From: Gordonia westfalica
GTDB lineage: Bacteria; Actinomycetota; Actinomycetes; Mycobacteriales; Mycobacteriaceae
Direction of reading: 5' to 3'
NCBI RefSeq assembly: GCF_900105725.1
Contig: NZ_FNLM01000034.1
Location: forward strand, 2,666,001 to 2,730,000
DNA: 64,000 bases
Position numbers and translations under genes: made by a program. Under the pieces are notes generated by a model that had not been told where the DNA came from, searched no databases, and saw only the letters and a program-made list of their open reading frames with translations. Of the stretch, positions 32,693 through 42,404 are shown one piece after another; the stretch's first letter is position 1, and the number at the start of each line of letters is the position of its first letter.

Positions 32693-34744
32693 ATGACCGA
32701 AGCCATCAGCCGCACCGACAAGGTACGGACTGCCGTCGACATCGGTGGCACGTTCACCGACGTCTTCATCCAGCAATCGGACGGAACGATCGTCACCGCC
32801 AAGTACCCGACGCAGAACAACCCGATCGAAGGCGTTCTTGCGGGCATGGAGCAGGCCGGGGTGAGCTGGGAGGACGTCGAGTTCTTCTCGCACGGAACGA
32901 CAATCGCCACGAACGCACTCATCACCCGCAGGTTCCCGAAGGTCGCACTGGTCACGACTGAAGGATTCCGCGACGTCATCGAGATCCGGCGCGGCGATCG
33001 CGAATCCTGGGATCCGTACGAGGAGGTCGCACCGCCGGTGGTGTCGCGGCGTCATCGGCTGACCGTCAAGGAGAGGATCGGTTACGACGGCACGGTTCTC
33101 GAACCGCTCGATGAGGAAGGCGCCCGTGACGTGGCCCGCATCCTGCGGCGTCGCGAGATCGAAACCGTCGCTGTGTGTTTCGTGAACTCGTTCACCAACC
33201 CGGCCCACGAGAACCGCATGGCGGAGATCCTCGCCGAGGAGCTTCCCGGGGTGTCGATCACCACGTCTAGTGACGTCCTGCCCGAGATCTTCGAGTACGA
33301 ACGATTCTCCACGACGGTCGCGAACGCGGCCCTCGTCCCGATCATCGGCCCCTACGCGCGGACCCTCGAAGGGCGACTGGCGGAGGCCGGCTACGAGAAC
33401 GACGTCCTGCTGCTCCATTCGGGTGGTGGCGTCATGACCCCGGCGATGGCCGAGAAGTACGGCGCGCGTCTGGCCGCCTCCGGTATCGCGGCCGGGGCGA
33501 TCGCGAGCAGGCACATCGCCCGTACCTGTGGTTTCGAGAACTCGATCGGCTTCGACATGGGTGGCACGTCAACCGATGTGTCGCTGACCGACAACGGGGT
33601 GCTGGCCACCACCAACATGTGGAGCGTGGCCTTCGGCCATCCCATCTGCTTCCCCAGCATCGAGGTGCTCACAATCGGCGCCGGCGGCGGTTCGATCGCG
33701 TGGCTCGACGACGCCGGTTCACTGCGCAACGGTCCGCAGTCCGCGGGCTCCGACCCGGGCCCGGCCTGCTACGGCGGCAACGGTGAGCTCGCGACCAACA
33801 CCGACGCGAACCTGATTCTCGGCACCGTCGGGAAGAAGCTGGCCGGCGGAGTCAAGGAGCTGGACGAGGCGCAGGCCCGACATGCACTGGAAAAGGTCGC
33901 CGAACCGCTCGGCTTGGACGTCGACACCGCCGCCCAGTCGATCATCAAGGTCGCCAACGCCAACATGGCCGACGCGATCCGCCTGATCTCCATTCGCAAG
34001 GGACACGATCCCCGCGACTTCGCGCTGGTCGGATTCGGCGGCGCCGGTCCCCTGCATGCCGCATACCTCGCCAAGGACCTGGGGATCCCGACGGTCATCA
34101 TCCCGCCCCACCCGGGCGTCACCTCCGCCATGGGCTGCATGCTCGTCGACATCCAGCACGACATCACCCGGATGTATCTCGCCGACGCCGCCGGCGCTGA
34201 TCTCGACCATCTGACAGCCACTTTCGCCGAGCTGCAGGAAGAGGGTCGGGCACGCCTGGCCGCCGAACACGTCGACCCCGAGGACATGCTCTTCGAGTAC
34301 TACCTCGACATGCGGTACGAGGGTCAGTGGCGAGCAATCGCGGTGCCCGTGTCCATGCCGCTGACGAGCCTCGACGAGGTCGTCGCGACCTTCCACGCGA
34401 CCCACCTCAAGGAGCACAATTTCGCGGCCGAGGACACCGGCGTCGAGATCTACCGGATCTCGTTGCGCGCCATCGGCCTCACGCCTCGGATGGACGTCAC
34501 CCCCGCCGAGCTGATCGATCCCGCGACCTTCGACCCCGAGCCGCTGGAAGTGCGGCAGGTGCTGTTCCCCGACGAGGTCGCGCGACTCGCCACCCCCGTG
34601 TACGACCGTGCGACCCTGCCGCCCGGAGCGGTGCTGGCCGGCCCCTGCATCGTCGACCAGCTCGATTCCACCACCGTGGTCCCGCCGAAGACCTCTGCCC
34701 GGGTCGACGAGTGGGGCAACCTCCTCCTCACCACGACCGCGTGA
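32693..34744 (+). CDS. hyuA: Hydantoinase/oxoprolinase family protein, subunit A
   Basis: 683 residues with the ATP-binding actin/HSP70-like core: VDIGGTFTDVFI at the N-terminus, FFSHGTTIATNALI, GFDMGGTSTDVSL and GFGGAGPLHA. These enzymes use ATP to hydrolyse lactams or cyclic imides (hydantoin, 5-oxoproline, caprolactam) or, as acetone carboxylase relatives, to activate ketones. ATG at 32693 follows GAGGA; upstream codons to 32144 lie in the regulator gene. It forms a pair with the B subunit 34 bases downstream. Confidence 0.88.
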   Translation: MTEAISRTDKVRTAVDIGGTFTDVFIQQSDGTIVTAKYPTQNNPIEGVLAGMEQAGVSWEDVEFFSHGTTIATNALITRRFPKVALVTTEGFRDVIEIRRGDRESWDPYEEVAPPVVSRRHRLTVKERIGYDGTVLEPLDEEGARDVARILRRREIETVAVCFVNSFTNPAHENRMAEILAEELPGVSITTSSDVLPEIFEYERFSTTVANAALVPIIGPYARTLEGRLAEAGYENDVLLLHSGGGVMTPAMAEKYGARLAASGIAAGAIASRHIARTCGFENSIGFDMGGTSTDVSLTDNGVLATTNMWSVAFGHPICFPSIEVLTIGAGGGSIAWLDDAGSLRNGPQSAGSDPGPACYGGNGELATNTDANLILGTVGKKLAGGVKELDEAQARHALEKVAEPLGLDVDTAAQSIIKVANANMADAIRLISIRKGHDPRDFALVGFGGAGPLHAAYLAKDLGIPTVIIPPHPGVTSAMGCMLVDIQHDITRMYLADAAGADLDHLTATFAELQEEGRARLAAEHVDPEDMLFEYYLDMRYEGQWRAIAVPVSMPLTSLDEVVATFHATHLKEHNFAAEDTGVEIYRISLRAIGLTPRMDVTPAELIDPATFDPEPLEVRQVLFPDEVARLATPVYDRATLPPGAVLAGPCIVDQLDSTTVVPPKTSARVDEWGNLLLTTTA

Positions 34745-34778
34745 TCAACCACATCTGACAGACAAGGAAAAACCAGAC

Positions 34779-36791
34779 ATGGCAACAACTCTGGACCCGG
34801 TCACCTTCGAGGTGCTGAAGAACGCCTTCATCAACACCGTCGACCAGATGGCCGAACAGATCCTCCGCACCTGCTACTCGTTCGTCATCTACTCGCGCGA
34901 CTTCTCCTCCGCTCTGTGCGACACGGAGGGCAACACCGTCATGCAGGGCACCGGCGACATCGCCGCGCATGTCGGCACGCTCCACTACACGGCCAAGGCC
35001 GTCATCCGGCAGTTCGAAGGGGACATCCATCCCGGCGACGTCTTCGTCATCAACGACGTCTACGAGGGCGGCAGCCACTTCAACGACACCCGGATCATCC
35101 GCCCCATCTACTACGACGGCGAGCTGCTCGGCTACGCACAGGCCAACGGCCACTGGGCGGATGTGGGCGGCGCGACCCCCGGCTCGTTCAACGTCAAGGC
35201 GCTCGACCACATGGGTGAGGGTCTGCGAATTCCTCCGACCCGCCTGTGGAGCAAAGACGAGTTCCTCGAAGACGTCGCGTACCTGATCGCGAAGAACACC
35301 CGCAACCCGCGCGACATCATCGGCGACATGCAGGCCCAGGCCGAGGCGACCCGCGTCGCCGAGCGCGAGATCCAGCGGCTGTGTGACAAATACGGCGTCG
35401 AGACCATCAAGACCGCGATGGCCGAGGTCCAGGACTACGTCGAGGATCTGACGCGAGCCAAGATCGCCGCCCTTCCCGACGGTGTCTGGTACACAGAGGA
35501 TTACATCGATCAGGATCCGGCACGCGGCGAGGGGCTCATCCCGATCAAGACGCGTATGACGATCTCCGGGGACACCGTCCACTACGACCTGAGCGAGTCC
35601 CACGCCTCGATCTCGTCGATGCTCAACGCCGGATTCGGCGGCTCCTTCGCCGGCATCGTGGCCGGAACCAAGATGCAGTTCCCCGACATCCCGCTCAACT
35701 CCGGCTTCTACCGGGTGGTGACGGCCGACCTCGGACCGCTCGGCTCGGTGGTCAACGCCGACTGGCCGTCACCGTGCGCCGGTTTCTGTTCGGGACCGTT
35801 CGAGAAGATCATGAGTTCGGTCTTCGAGATCTGGTCGGACATCCAGCCCGACCGCGCGATGGCGTGCACGTTCAACCTCGAGTACCTCCTGGTGGGTGGC
35901 CGCGATCAGCGAGGCGAGGGCAACCCGAACTTCATGTGGTACGACTGGATGATGGGTGGCTGGGGCGCCCGCAACGGCGCCGACGGTTACAACGCATCCG
36001 CCGCAGTCTTCGGAGTCCAGTACGGCACACAGCCTTTCGAGGGCCAGGAACGTCTTGCCCCGGTGTTGACGTCATGCCACGACCTCGTCCCGGACTCAGG
36101 TGGCCCGGGTAAGTTCCGAGGCGGTCTCGGCGCGGAGAAGGGCGGAAAGCTCTGGGCGAGTGACAACACCGTCATGTCCTACTGCTGCGACCGGGAACGA
36201 TCGGTGACCTGGGGACTCTGGGGCGGCCTCCCGTCGATCCCGCATGGCGTCTGGCTCAACAAGGGCACCGAGAACGAGCGCTACCTGGGTTCGATCTTCG
36301 CCGCGGAGCCGATCAAGTCGGGCGACAAGTTCACCCGGCCCTCGGCCGGCGGGGGTGGCCTCGGCGATCCGCTGCAGCGTGACGTCGACGCGGTGCTCGA
36401 AGACGTGATCGACGGCTACGTCACCATCGCGCGAGCCGAGAAGGACTACGGCGTCGTCATCAAGGCGATCGATCCCGAGATCTTCCTCTACGAGATAGAT
36501 CTCGAGGCGACGCTTGCCGCGCGTGAGTTCATCCGCACGAACCGTCACGCGTGGATCGAGCGGGATCCCGAGACAGTGTCCGAGGAGTACCTCTCCGGCC
36601 TGATCAACGAGATGGACTGCGTTCGTCAGTTCGGCGTGATCCTCGACTGGGGTAGCGGCGAAGTACTCGAGAACACCACTGCGCAGTTCCGGAAGATGTT
36701 GCAGCGGCGCACCGTCGTCCACTGGACCGATGATCCGACCATCGAATTCGTGCCGGGCACCCTGACCGTCTCGGAGCCGGCCACCGTCTAG
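34779..36791 (+). CDS. hyuB: Hydantoinase/oxoprolinase family protein, subunit B
   Basis: 670 residues. Typical HyuB features: LDPVTFEVLKNAFINTVDQM, FVINDVYEGGSHFND, GHWADVGGATPGSF, and a C-terminal GGGGLGDPLQRD. Partner of the A subunit. Unlike the simplest hydantoinases it has an extended C-terminus of about 100 residues after GDPLQRD, as also seen in acetone carboxylase and caprolactamase-type B subunits; which of these lactam or ketone substrates is used cannot be told. AAGGAA precedes the ATG. Confidence 0.87.
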   Translation: MATTLDPVTFEVLKNAFINTVDQMAEQILRTCYSFVIYSRDFSSALCDTEGNTVMQGTGDIAAHVGTLHYTAKAVIRQFEGDIHPGDVFVINDVYEGGSHFNDTRIIRPIYYDGELLGYAQANGHWADVGGATPGSFNVKALDHMGEGLRIPPTRLWSKDEFLEDVAYLIAKNTRNPRDIIGDMQAQAEATRVAEREIQRLCDKYGVETIKTAMAEVQDYVEDLTRAKIAALPDGVWYTEDYIDQDPARGEGLIPIKTRMTISGDTVHYDLSESHASISSMLNAGFGGSFAGIVAGTKMQFPDIPLNSGFYRVVTADLGPLGSVVNADWPSPCAGFCSGPFEKIMSSVFEIWSDIQPDRAMACTFNLEYLLVGGRDQRGEGNPNFMWYDWMMGGWGARNGADGYNASAAVFGVQYGTQPFEGQERLAPVLTSCHDLVPDSGGPGKFRGGLGAEKGGKLWASDNTVMSYCCDRERSVTWGLWGGLPSIPHGVWLNKGTENERYLGSIFAAEPIKSGDKFTRPSAGGGGLGDPLQRDVDAVLEDVIDGYVTIARAEKDYGVVIKAIDPEIFLYEIDLEATLAAREFIRTNRHAWIERDPETVSEEYLSGLINEMDCVRQFGVILDWGSGEVLENTTAQFRKMLQRRTVVHWTDDPTIEFVPGTLTVSEPATV

Positions 36792-36842
36792 GTCCGGCCA
36801 CACCGCAACACCGCACCAAACCCTGTCTGAGAAAACAACACC

Positions 36843-36883
36843 CAGCGGCGGGTGGTGGCAACGAGGCCACTCACCCGCCGCTG
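36843..36883 (+). terminator. Hairpin between hyuB and the permease gene
   Basis: CAGCGGCGGGTG pairs with CACCCGCCGCTG with an inner partly paired loop, followed by TTCTGTT. It may act as a terminator or partial attenuator, lowering permease expression relative to hyuAB. Confidence 0.55.
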
Positions 36884-36922
36884 TTCTGTTCGTCCCCGTA
36901 CCCCTTGACCAAGGAAGACAAG

Positions 36923-38545
36923 ATGACTCTGGAGATCTCCTCCTCGACGCCGGGCGGTGTGCCCGCTCTCGAGGTGACCTACACCGACGACCCCCAGGTG
37001 CTCGCACGAGCGGCCGCCGAGGACTATTCGATGCACATCGTGCCGCCGTCGTGGCGGACATCGCGATCGTCGGTGTCGATGGCCTGGTTCGGACTGATGA
37101 GCGCCATGTTCTTCGTCGTCGTGGGCGCGACGGTTTCACTGTCGGTCGGCGCGGCCGATGCCCTGATCGGCATCGGACTCTCGGTGCTCGCGTACGGCGC
37201 GATCAACTCCGTTGCGGCCAAGTTCGCGAATCAGACCGGTACGAGCGTCTCACTGTTCTCGCGGGTCGTCTTCGGGCGCGCCGGGTCGGCATTCGCCGCA
37301 GCCCTTTTCGGTATCACGATCGCCTACTACGTGGTGGCCGAGGGCGCGATCGTCGCGTCGGCACTGCACGCGTACTTCGGCGGCCTCCCGATGGCGTTCT
37401 GGGCGTTTGTCGTCGTCGCATACCAGGCCCCGCTGGCATGGCGTGGCGTCGCGACGTGGCTCGACCGACTCAACGGGGTGCTGCTGCCCCTGTACGTCCT
37501 CGGACTCGTCGGTTCGGTCGTGTGGGCGATCGCAGAGTACGGCTACAGCAATGACTGGCTGACCTACGAACCGGAGGCCGCGGCCGATCTCGGAGTGCCC
37601 GGCTGGTGGTTCTCGTTCGTCATCTACATGGGCGTCTGGGTCGTCACGATGATGGCCTGGGACTACGCACGTTTCGGACGTCCCCAGGACGCCACCTTCA
37701 ACGCCCGCGTGTCCTTCGGGACGCCGTTCTATGTCGTCACGTTGCTGATCAACGCGGCGGTCGGCATGTTCCTGGCGCAGACCATCACGATCGCCGGCCC
37801 GCTCTCGGAAGAATCGGCCATCCTCGGCGTGGTCGGGATGATGGGGATCTGGGGGCTGCTCTGGGTCGTGGTGAGCCAGACACGTGTGAACAGCGGCAAC
37901 TTCTACCTGGCCTCGACCAACTTCCAGAACTTCTTCGCACGCACCGTGAAGTTCTCGATGCCCCGCACCTTCTGGGTGGGTGTGGTCGCCGTGATCGTGT
38001 ACCTGATGATGCTCACCAACGTGCTGTCCTGGATCACCACGTCGCTGCAGTACCAGGGTGTGCTCATCGTCGGATGGGTCGCCATCGCACTGACACACAT
38101 CGGCTGGATGCGGCTGCGCAAGATGCCTGCCGATTCGCTCGAGTTCCGGCCGGGACGTGTCCCGGCGGTGAACCCGGCGGGTGTCGGCGCATGGGCCACG
38201 TCGTCGGCCATCGGCATCGCACTCGTCCTCTTCGGTGGCGGCACGGGTGCCCTGTGGGCGCCGCCGGTCGCCTTCCTCGTGGCCGGCGCGATCTACGCGG
38301 TCGCTCTCGCCTTCCGTCGCGACGGCTGGTTCACCATGGAGCGGCCCCACGATCCGCGCACCGAGGTCGACGACATGTGGGAGGCCAGGATTCGCTGCCA
38401 CCGATGCGAGGACAGCTACATCGCCTACGAAATGGATCGTGACCCGTCGGCCGACCACGCTCCGATCTGCCTGGCGTGCGCGTCCGACGACCTCGAGTTC
38501 CAGCGCGCGGCAGACCGCGAGGCCGCCGCACATCGTGTGAGCTGA
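36923..38545 (+). CDS. NCS1-family nucleobase/hydantoin permease with Cys4 tail
   Basis: 540 residues, about twelve membrane helices typical of the cytosine/purine/hydantoin symporters (FGLMSAMFFVVVGATVSLSV, WDYARFGRP on a loop). After the last helix, residues 480-540 form a soluble tail with CHRC (492-495) and CLAC (516-519), the spacing of a zinc ribbon. This tail is not part of the usual NCS1 architecture. The ATG at 36923 follows AAGGAA; a TTG at 36905 is unlikely. As the third gene behind hyuAB it probably imports the cyclic amide that HyuAB opens. Confidence 0.85.
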   Translation: MTLEISSSTPGGVPALEVTYTDDPQVLARAAAEDYSMHIVPPSWRTSRSSVSMAWFGLMSAMFFVVVGATVSLSVGAADALIGIGLSVLAYGAINSVAAKFANQTGTSVSLFSRVVFGRAGSAFAAALFGITIAYYVVAEGAIVASALHAYFGGLPMAFWAFVVVAYQAPLAWRGVATWLDRLNGVLLPLYVLGLVGSVVWAIAEYGYSNDWLTYEPEAAADLGVPGWWFSFVIYMGVWVVTMMAWDYARFGRPQDATFNARVSFGTPFYVVTLLINAAVGMFLAQTITIAGPLSEESAILGVVGMMGIWGLLWVVVSQTRVNSGNFYLASTNFQNFFARTVKFSMPRTFWVGVVAVIVYLMMLTNVLSWITTSLQYQGVLIVGWVAIALTHIGWMRLRKMPADSLEFRPGRVPAVNPAGVGAWATSSAIGIALVLFGGGTGALWAPPVAFLVAGAIYAVALAFRRDGWFTMERPHDPRTEVDDMWEARIRCHRCEDSYIAYEMDRDPSADHAPICLACASDDLEFQRAADREAAAHRVS

Positions 38546-38667
38546 CGTTTCTCCCTCGACGAGCCGTTCCGGGTAGACCGCCGCCCGGGACGGCTTCGTC
38601 GTGGAGCGACCTCCCGATCGTGGTGCCGGTGAGCAGCGACTTTGGACGATGGCCTACATTCGTCTCA

Positions 38668-38696
38668 TTGACAGCGCAGGCTCGGCGGCCTAGCGT
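38668..38696 (+). promoter_or_regulatory. Sigma-A-type promoter of the DUF2236 gene
   Basis: TTGACA (38668-38673), 17-base spacer, TAGCGT (38691-38696). This is the best consensus promoter in the window; initiation is expected near 38703. Confidence 0.7.
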
Positions 38697-38705
38697 TTTC
38701 TGGTA

Positions 38706-38715
38706 ACACATGTGT
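38706..38715 (+). promoter_or_regulatory. Palindrome at the transcription start
   Basis: ACACATGTGT, a perfect 10-bp palindrome, lies directly downstream of the predicted start site, a position where a bound repressor would block initiation. Confidence 0.4.
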
Positions 38716-38743
38716 CCAAACCCAGCGATCAGGAGGGCCGTCG

Positions 38744-40021
38744 ATGACCATCTCACCGACCGCGTCCGCAATGCCGCGGACGGCGCCCCCGAGCCCATCC
38801 GCACAGATCCCCGTCGCGCCGGGAATCCCCTCGCGCCACCCCTCGGGTCCGTGCAAGATCCCGGCGGGACTGCGGGCCGTCGGCCTCCTGCTGGGCCTGC
38901 GCAAACCCGACCGCGAACTCTTCCGCCGCCTCGGTGAGCTGCTGACGGTCGGCGACGAGCCGGCGGACCGCCTGGTCGAGTGGATGCACACGGCCGGCAT
39001 GGCTCAGGCGCGTCCGCTCTTCGAGCGGGCACTGGTCGACGGGATCGCATCGGTCGACGACGCCCCGGCCCCGCTTCGTGAGTTCTTCAGCGAGGTGGAG
39101 ACCGTCCCGGAGTGGGTGGACCGGGACCTGATCGAGCAGGGCGCCCGGGTCATGCGCAGCGGCGGGGCCGACGGCCTGTACATCGCGCGCGATGTCGCAC
39201 TTCTCGGCGGCTACCAGTTCGCCGGCTTCAACCAGACCCTGCTGCGCACCGGCGCCCTCGAGAAGGGCTCCAATGCGAGGTTCGCCGAGACCACCCGGTG
39301 GGCGACCGATGTCATCACCGAAAACGGCTTGCTGCCGCAGGGCGTCGGCTACCAGTCGACGCTGCGCGTCCGGCTGATCCATGCGATGGTCCGACGCCAC
39401 GTCGCCGCACTCCCCGACTGGGATTCCGACGCCTGGGGACTGCCCATCAACCAGACCGACATGGCCGCGACGCTCGTCGGAGCGCTTGTCTCGCCGAGCC
39501 TCGGCGTCGTCACGATGGGACTTGTCAACCGCCCCGGCGAGTATGACGCCGTCGCACACCTGACCCGATACACCGGTTGGCTACTCGGCGTCCAGGAAGA
39601 CTTCCTGCCCAACAGTTTTCGGGACGCGCTGCGCGTGCTCTACCACACCTCGTATGCCCTCTCCACACCCGACGAGACGACCAGACACCTCTCGGTTCCG
39701 ATGGCCGACGACCCGCTGCAGTGGAACTACTCGAGATTCCCCGGATTACGCCGCAAGATCGCACGCGCGCAACATCTCTCGATCACCAGCGCGCTGCTCG
39801 GTCCGGCCGCGATGCGGACGCTCGGACTGCCCTTCGTCCCGCCCTGGTATCCCGCGATCCGATTCCCGGTCAACGTGGTTCGCTCCATCGCCGCCCAGCG
39901 CCCGGGCGGACGTGAGCGGGCAGCCGTCCGCGGCATGGCCGAACAACTCGAGTTCATGCGGATCATGACCCGCGGTGAGGCCACCATCGGCCATTCGGCG
40001 AAGGGCATCACCGGCCACTGA
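38744..40021 (+). CDS. Oxygenase MpaB / latex-clearing-protein-like (DUF2236)
   Basis: 425 residues, all-helical DUF2236 family. The motif RLIHAMVRRH (His 213) corresponds to the heme-ligand region of rubber oxygenase Lcp, and LPINQTDMAATLVGAL follows as in that family. It lacks the twin-arginine signal of secreted Lcp enzymes and starts with a Pro/Ser-rich segment, so it is probably an intracellular relative; the reaction is unknown. AGGAGGG precedes the ATG. It stands alone behind a strong promoter with a candidate operator. Confidence 0.75.
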   Translation: MTISPTASAMPRTAPPSPSAQIPVAPGIPSRHPSGPCKIPAGLRAVGLLLGLRKPDRELFRRLGELLTVGDEPADRLVEWMHTAGMAQARPLFERALVDGIASVDDAPAPLREFFSEVETVPEWVDRDLIEQGARVMRSGGADGLYIARDVALLGGYQFAGFNQTLLRTGALEKGSNARFAETTRWATDVITENGLLPQGVGYQSTLRVRLIHAMVRRHVAALPDWDSDAWGLPINQTDMAATLVGALVSPSLGVVTMGLVNRPGEYDAVAHLTRYTGWLLGVQEDFLPNSFRDALRVLYHTSYALSTPDETTRHLSVPMADDPLQWNYSRFPGLRRKIARAQHLSITSALLGPAAMRTLGLPFVPPWYPAIRFPVNVVRSIAAQRPGGRERAAVRGMAEQLEFMRIMTRGEATIGHSAKGITGH

Positions 40022-40027
40022 ACCGGG

Positions 40028-40543
40028 TCAGCTGATCCCCGAATCGGCGAGCACCACGCGGAAGACGAACGCCGCCTCGGGACCGAGCACCAGGCCGACG
40101 AGTTCGATGAGGGTCAGCACGAAGCCACGTCCGTGGCCGGGTCCCTCGGAATCGTCGAGATGGTGTGCCAGTTCGTGCAGGACCACCAGCTCGCGCAACG
40201 CCCATCGCGACTCCGACGACGGGATCGCGATCTCGGCGCGTACGAACTCGTCGCCGGACGCCGTCGTCGCCCGGGCGTAGTGCGCCGACCTCTGACCGCG
40301 CCGCTCACGCACCGACACCGGCTCGGCGGCACGCGGGAACCGCTCCCGCACGCCCGGCAGCTCCAGTACGCGCCGCACGTAGTCGCGCACCGCGTCGACG
40401 GAGGCGAACCGGGCTTCGGCCGGCAGCGTGAGTTCGGTGCCGGCGATCTGCACCGTCCGCGACGACGACGCGGTGTCGAAGAGCCGGTGGACGAGATGTT
40501 CGGCGTCGTAGTACCGGGCCCGCCCGGTGTCACGCGGACTCAC
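40028..40543 (-). CDS. Putative zinc metallohydrolase (TIGR04338-like)
   Basis: 171 residues. The motif VVLHELAHHLDD (HExxH) with a following GHGRGFVLTLIELV matches the zincin-like actinobacterial family TIGR04338. Substrate unknown. The GTG at 40543 is chosen since conserved sequence (SPRDTGRARYYDAEHLVHRL) starts there; upstream codons overlap the divergent neighbour. It converges with the DUF2236 gene, six bases apart. Confidence 0.7.
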   Translation of the reverse strand: MSPRDTGRARYYDAEHLVHRLFDTASSSRTVQIAGTELTLPAEARFASVDAVRDYVRRVLELPGVRERFPRAAEPVSVRERRGQRSAHYARATTASGDEFVRAEIAIPSSESRWALRELVVLHELAHHLDDSEGPGHGRGFVLTLIELVGLVLGPEAAFVFRVVLADSGIS

Positions 40544-40591
40544 GGCATCACCAATGATGATGAGGGTCCGTTGTACCCGATGGGAGACTTC

Positions 40592-41494
40592 ATGCGCCGT
40601 CCCGACCTGCACACGTTCGCCGGACGTGTGCTGCGACTGCCGGGCGCGACCCTCAGCCTGCGCATCCTCACCGACATCGCGCGCGGCGATGTCACCGACC
40701 GTGCGATGACCCTCGCCGCGCAGGCCTTCACCTCGATCCTGCCCATCGTCATCCTGCTGCTCACACTGCCGGGGACCGACGTCGTCGACGATGCGCTCAC
40801 CGGACTCGGCATCCCCGTGAGCCGACTGGACCACACCTCGGTCGACGACCCGCAGTCCTTCGCCACGTTCGGGGTCATCGGCGCACTCATGACCATCGCC
40901 GGCGCCACCTCCCTGTCACGTGCACTCGGCCGAATGTATGTCTCGATCTGGGGTGTCACCAAACTGCCGTGGCGCGCGTTCTGGCGATGGGTTGTCGTGT
41001 TGTTCCTCATCCCGGCCGCGGTCACCGCTCAAGGGTTGTCGACCGGACTGCAGGCCGAGTCGCTCTTCGGGATCCACCTCGGCGGTAGCGGCCTCCTCGG
41101 CATCGTGCTGATCTTTCTCGTGACGGTGGTGATCTGGTCGGCCGTCTTCACCGCGATCCCGCGACTGCTGGTATCCGCGCAGGTCCCGCTGCGACTCCTC
41201 GTGCTCAACGGCGTGGGCACGGGTCTGCTGATCACGGTTCTGCTGGTCGGGAGCCGGATCGCGCTGCCCGCGCTGGCGTCGAGCACCATCCGCTACTTCG
41301 GCACGCTCGGCATCGTGTTCGTCGCGATCAGCTGGCTGTTCGTCTTCGCCGCGATCCTGGTGGTGACCGCCATCGTCGTCCACTGTGTGGCGACCGACGC
41401 CGGACGGGTCGGCACCTGGGTCCGGCGATGGGCCGGGACCCCGACACCGTTCACGCCGACCCCGTCGGCCGCCTGGTACGACCGGCGCGACTGA
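40592..41494 (+). CDS. YihY/BrkB-family membrane protein
   Basis: 300 residues with about six membrane helices. The beginning DRAMTLAAQAFTSILPIVIL is the hallmark of the YihY/virulence-factor-BrkB family. The role is unproven; members were once misread as RNase BN. The ATG at 40592 has GGGAG six bases upstream; an in-frame ATG at 40580 lies before that site. Divergent from the metallohydrolase gene, 48 bases apart. Confidence 0.8.
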   Translation: MRRPDLHTFAGRVLRLPGATLSLRILTDIARGDVTDRAMTLAAQAFTSILPIVILLLTLPGTDVVDDALTGLGIPVSRLDHTSVDDPQSFATFGVIGALMTIAGATSLSRALGRMYVSIWGVTKLPWRAFWRWVVVLFLIPAAVTAQGLSTGLQAESLFGIHLGGSGLLGIVLIFLVTVVIWSAVFTAIPRLLVSAQVPLRLLVLNGVGTGLLITVLLVGSRIALPALASSTIRYFGTLGIVFVAISWLFVFAAILVVTAIVVHCVATDAGRVGTWVRRWAGTPTPFTPTPSAAWYDRRD

Positions 41495-41500
41495 CAGCGC

Positions 41501-42331
41501 TCAGGCTTCGAGAGCTCCTCGGGCACCGCCGAATTCGCGGTCGGCGCCGATCTTGGCCCGACGCCCCGCCCGGTCCCCCGCTTTCCGTGCGGCCTCGGAA
41601 TAGCCGGCCGACGCACTCGACGGTCGCCACGTGCCCCGGGCACTGGACTCGGACTTGTAGAAGTCGGTGACCTCGAGTTCCTTGTTGCGCAACGCCAGCG
41701 CCGTCGAGCGTTCGGGCTCACCGGACTTCCGCTCGGCGGCGAGGGCTTCCTCGCGGGCGGCGTCGCGGGCCTCGGCGAGGCGCTTGCCGATCCGTTCGGC
41801 GAACGCCGACTGGAAGTTGAGGCGCGCGGTGATCGGCGACAGCGGTTTCTCCTCGATCACCCGCCGGGCCCGCCAGCCGCTGCCCTTGGTGACGACGCGC
41901 GCGAAAGTCTCGCCCTTGTACGCACCCGACCGCAGGTAGGCGTCGCTGGCCGCGACCATCTGGATGATCAGCGACGTGTAGAGCGCCTCACAGGCGTCGA
42001 TGTCGGCTTCGTAGCCATAGGCGAGGACGAAGGTCGAGTTGCTCGCGACGTCCACGGTCACGTCGTTGGCCATGGTGATGGCCACGAACAGCTGCACGTA
42101 GGTGCGCAGGCCGCGCTTGCCCGATTCGCCGATCTTGATCTGCCGCGAGATCGGGGTGACCTTCTTGCGGGCGGCCGGATCGTGGGCGCGGGCCACCGCG
42201 AGATCGATCGACGACGCCGTGGCCAGCCGCTGTGCGGCCTGCATGAACGTCTCGGCCTCATGCTCGTTGTCGGTGTTCTCCGCCTGTCGCAGGAGGGCGG
42301 AGATCCGGGTGAGCAGCTTGTCGTCGCGCAT
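41501..42331 (-). CDS. DUF2786 domain-containing protein
   Basis: 276 residues. The N-terminus DDKLLTRISALLRQAENTDN and EAETFMQAAQRLATASSIDL is the DUF2786 motif; a charged C-terminal half (KRLAEARDAAREEALAAER) is probably helical. No enzymatic motif is seen; function unknown. The ATG at 42331 lies seven bases behind a TAGTCT element, so the transcript is probably leaderless. It converges with the YihY gene. Confidence 0.75.
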   Translation of the reverse strand: MRDDKLLTRISALLRQAENTDNEHEAETFMQAAQRLATASSIDLAVARAHDPAARKKVTPISRQIKIGESGKRGLRTYVQLFVAITMANDVTVDVASNSTFVLAYGYEADIDACEALYTSLIIQMVAASDAYLRSGAYKGETFARVVTKGSGWRARRVIEEKPLSPITARLNFQSAFAERIGKRLAEARDAAREEALAAERKSGEPERSTALALRNKELEVTDFYKSESSARGTWRPSSASAGYSEAARKAGDRAGRRAKIGADREFGGARGALEA

Positions 42332-42338
42332 GTAGTTC

Positions 42339-42344
42339 AGACTA
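42339..42344 (-). promoter_or_regulatory. -10 element of a leaderless promoter for the DUF2786 gene
   Basis: Minus-strand TAGTCT, seven bases before the ATG at 42331, with no ribosome binding site between. Confidence 0.45.
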
Positions 42345-42404
42345 TCGGCGCGCCAGATCGGTTCCATCGGGTCGCCGGAGGGCTCAGAAGAGCAGGTGCG
42401 AGCG

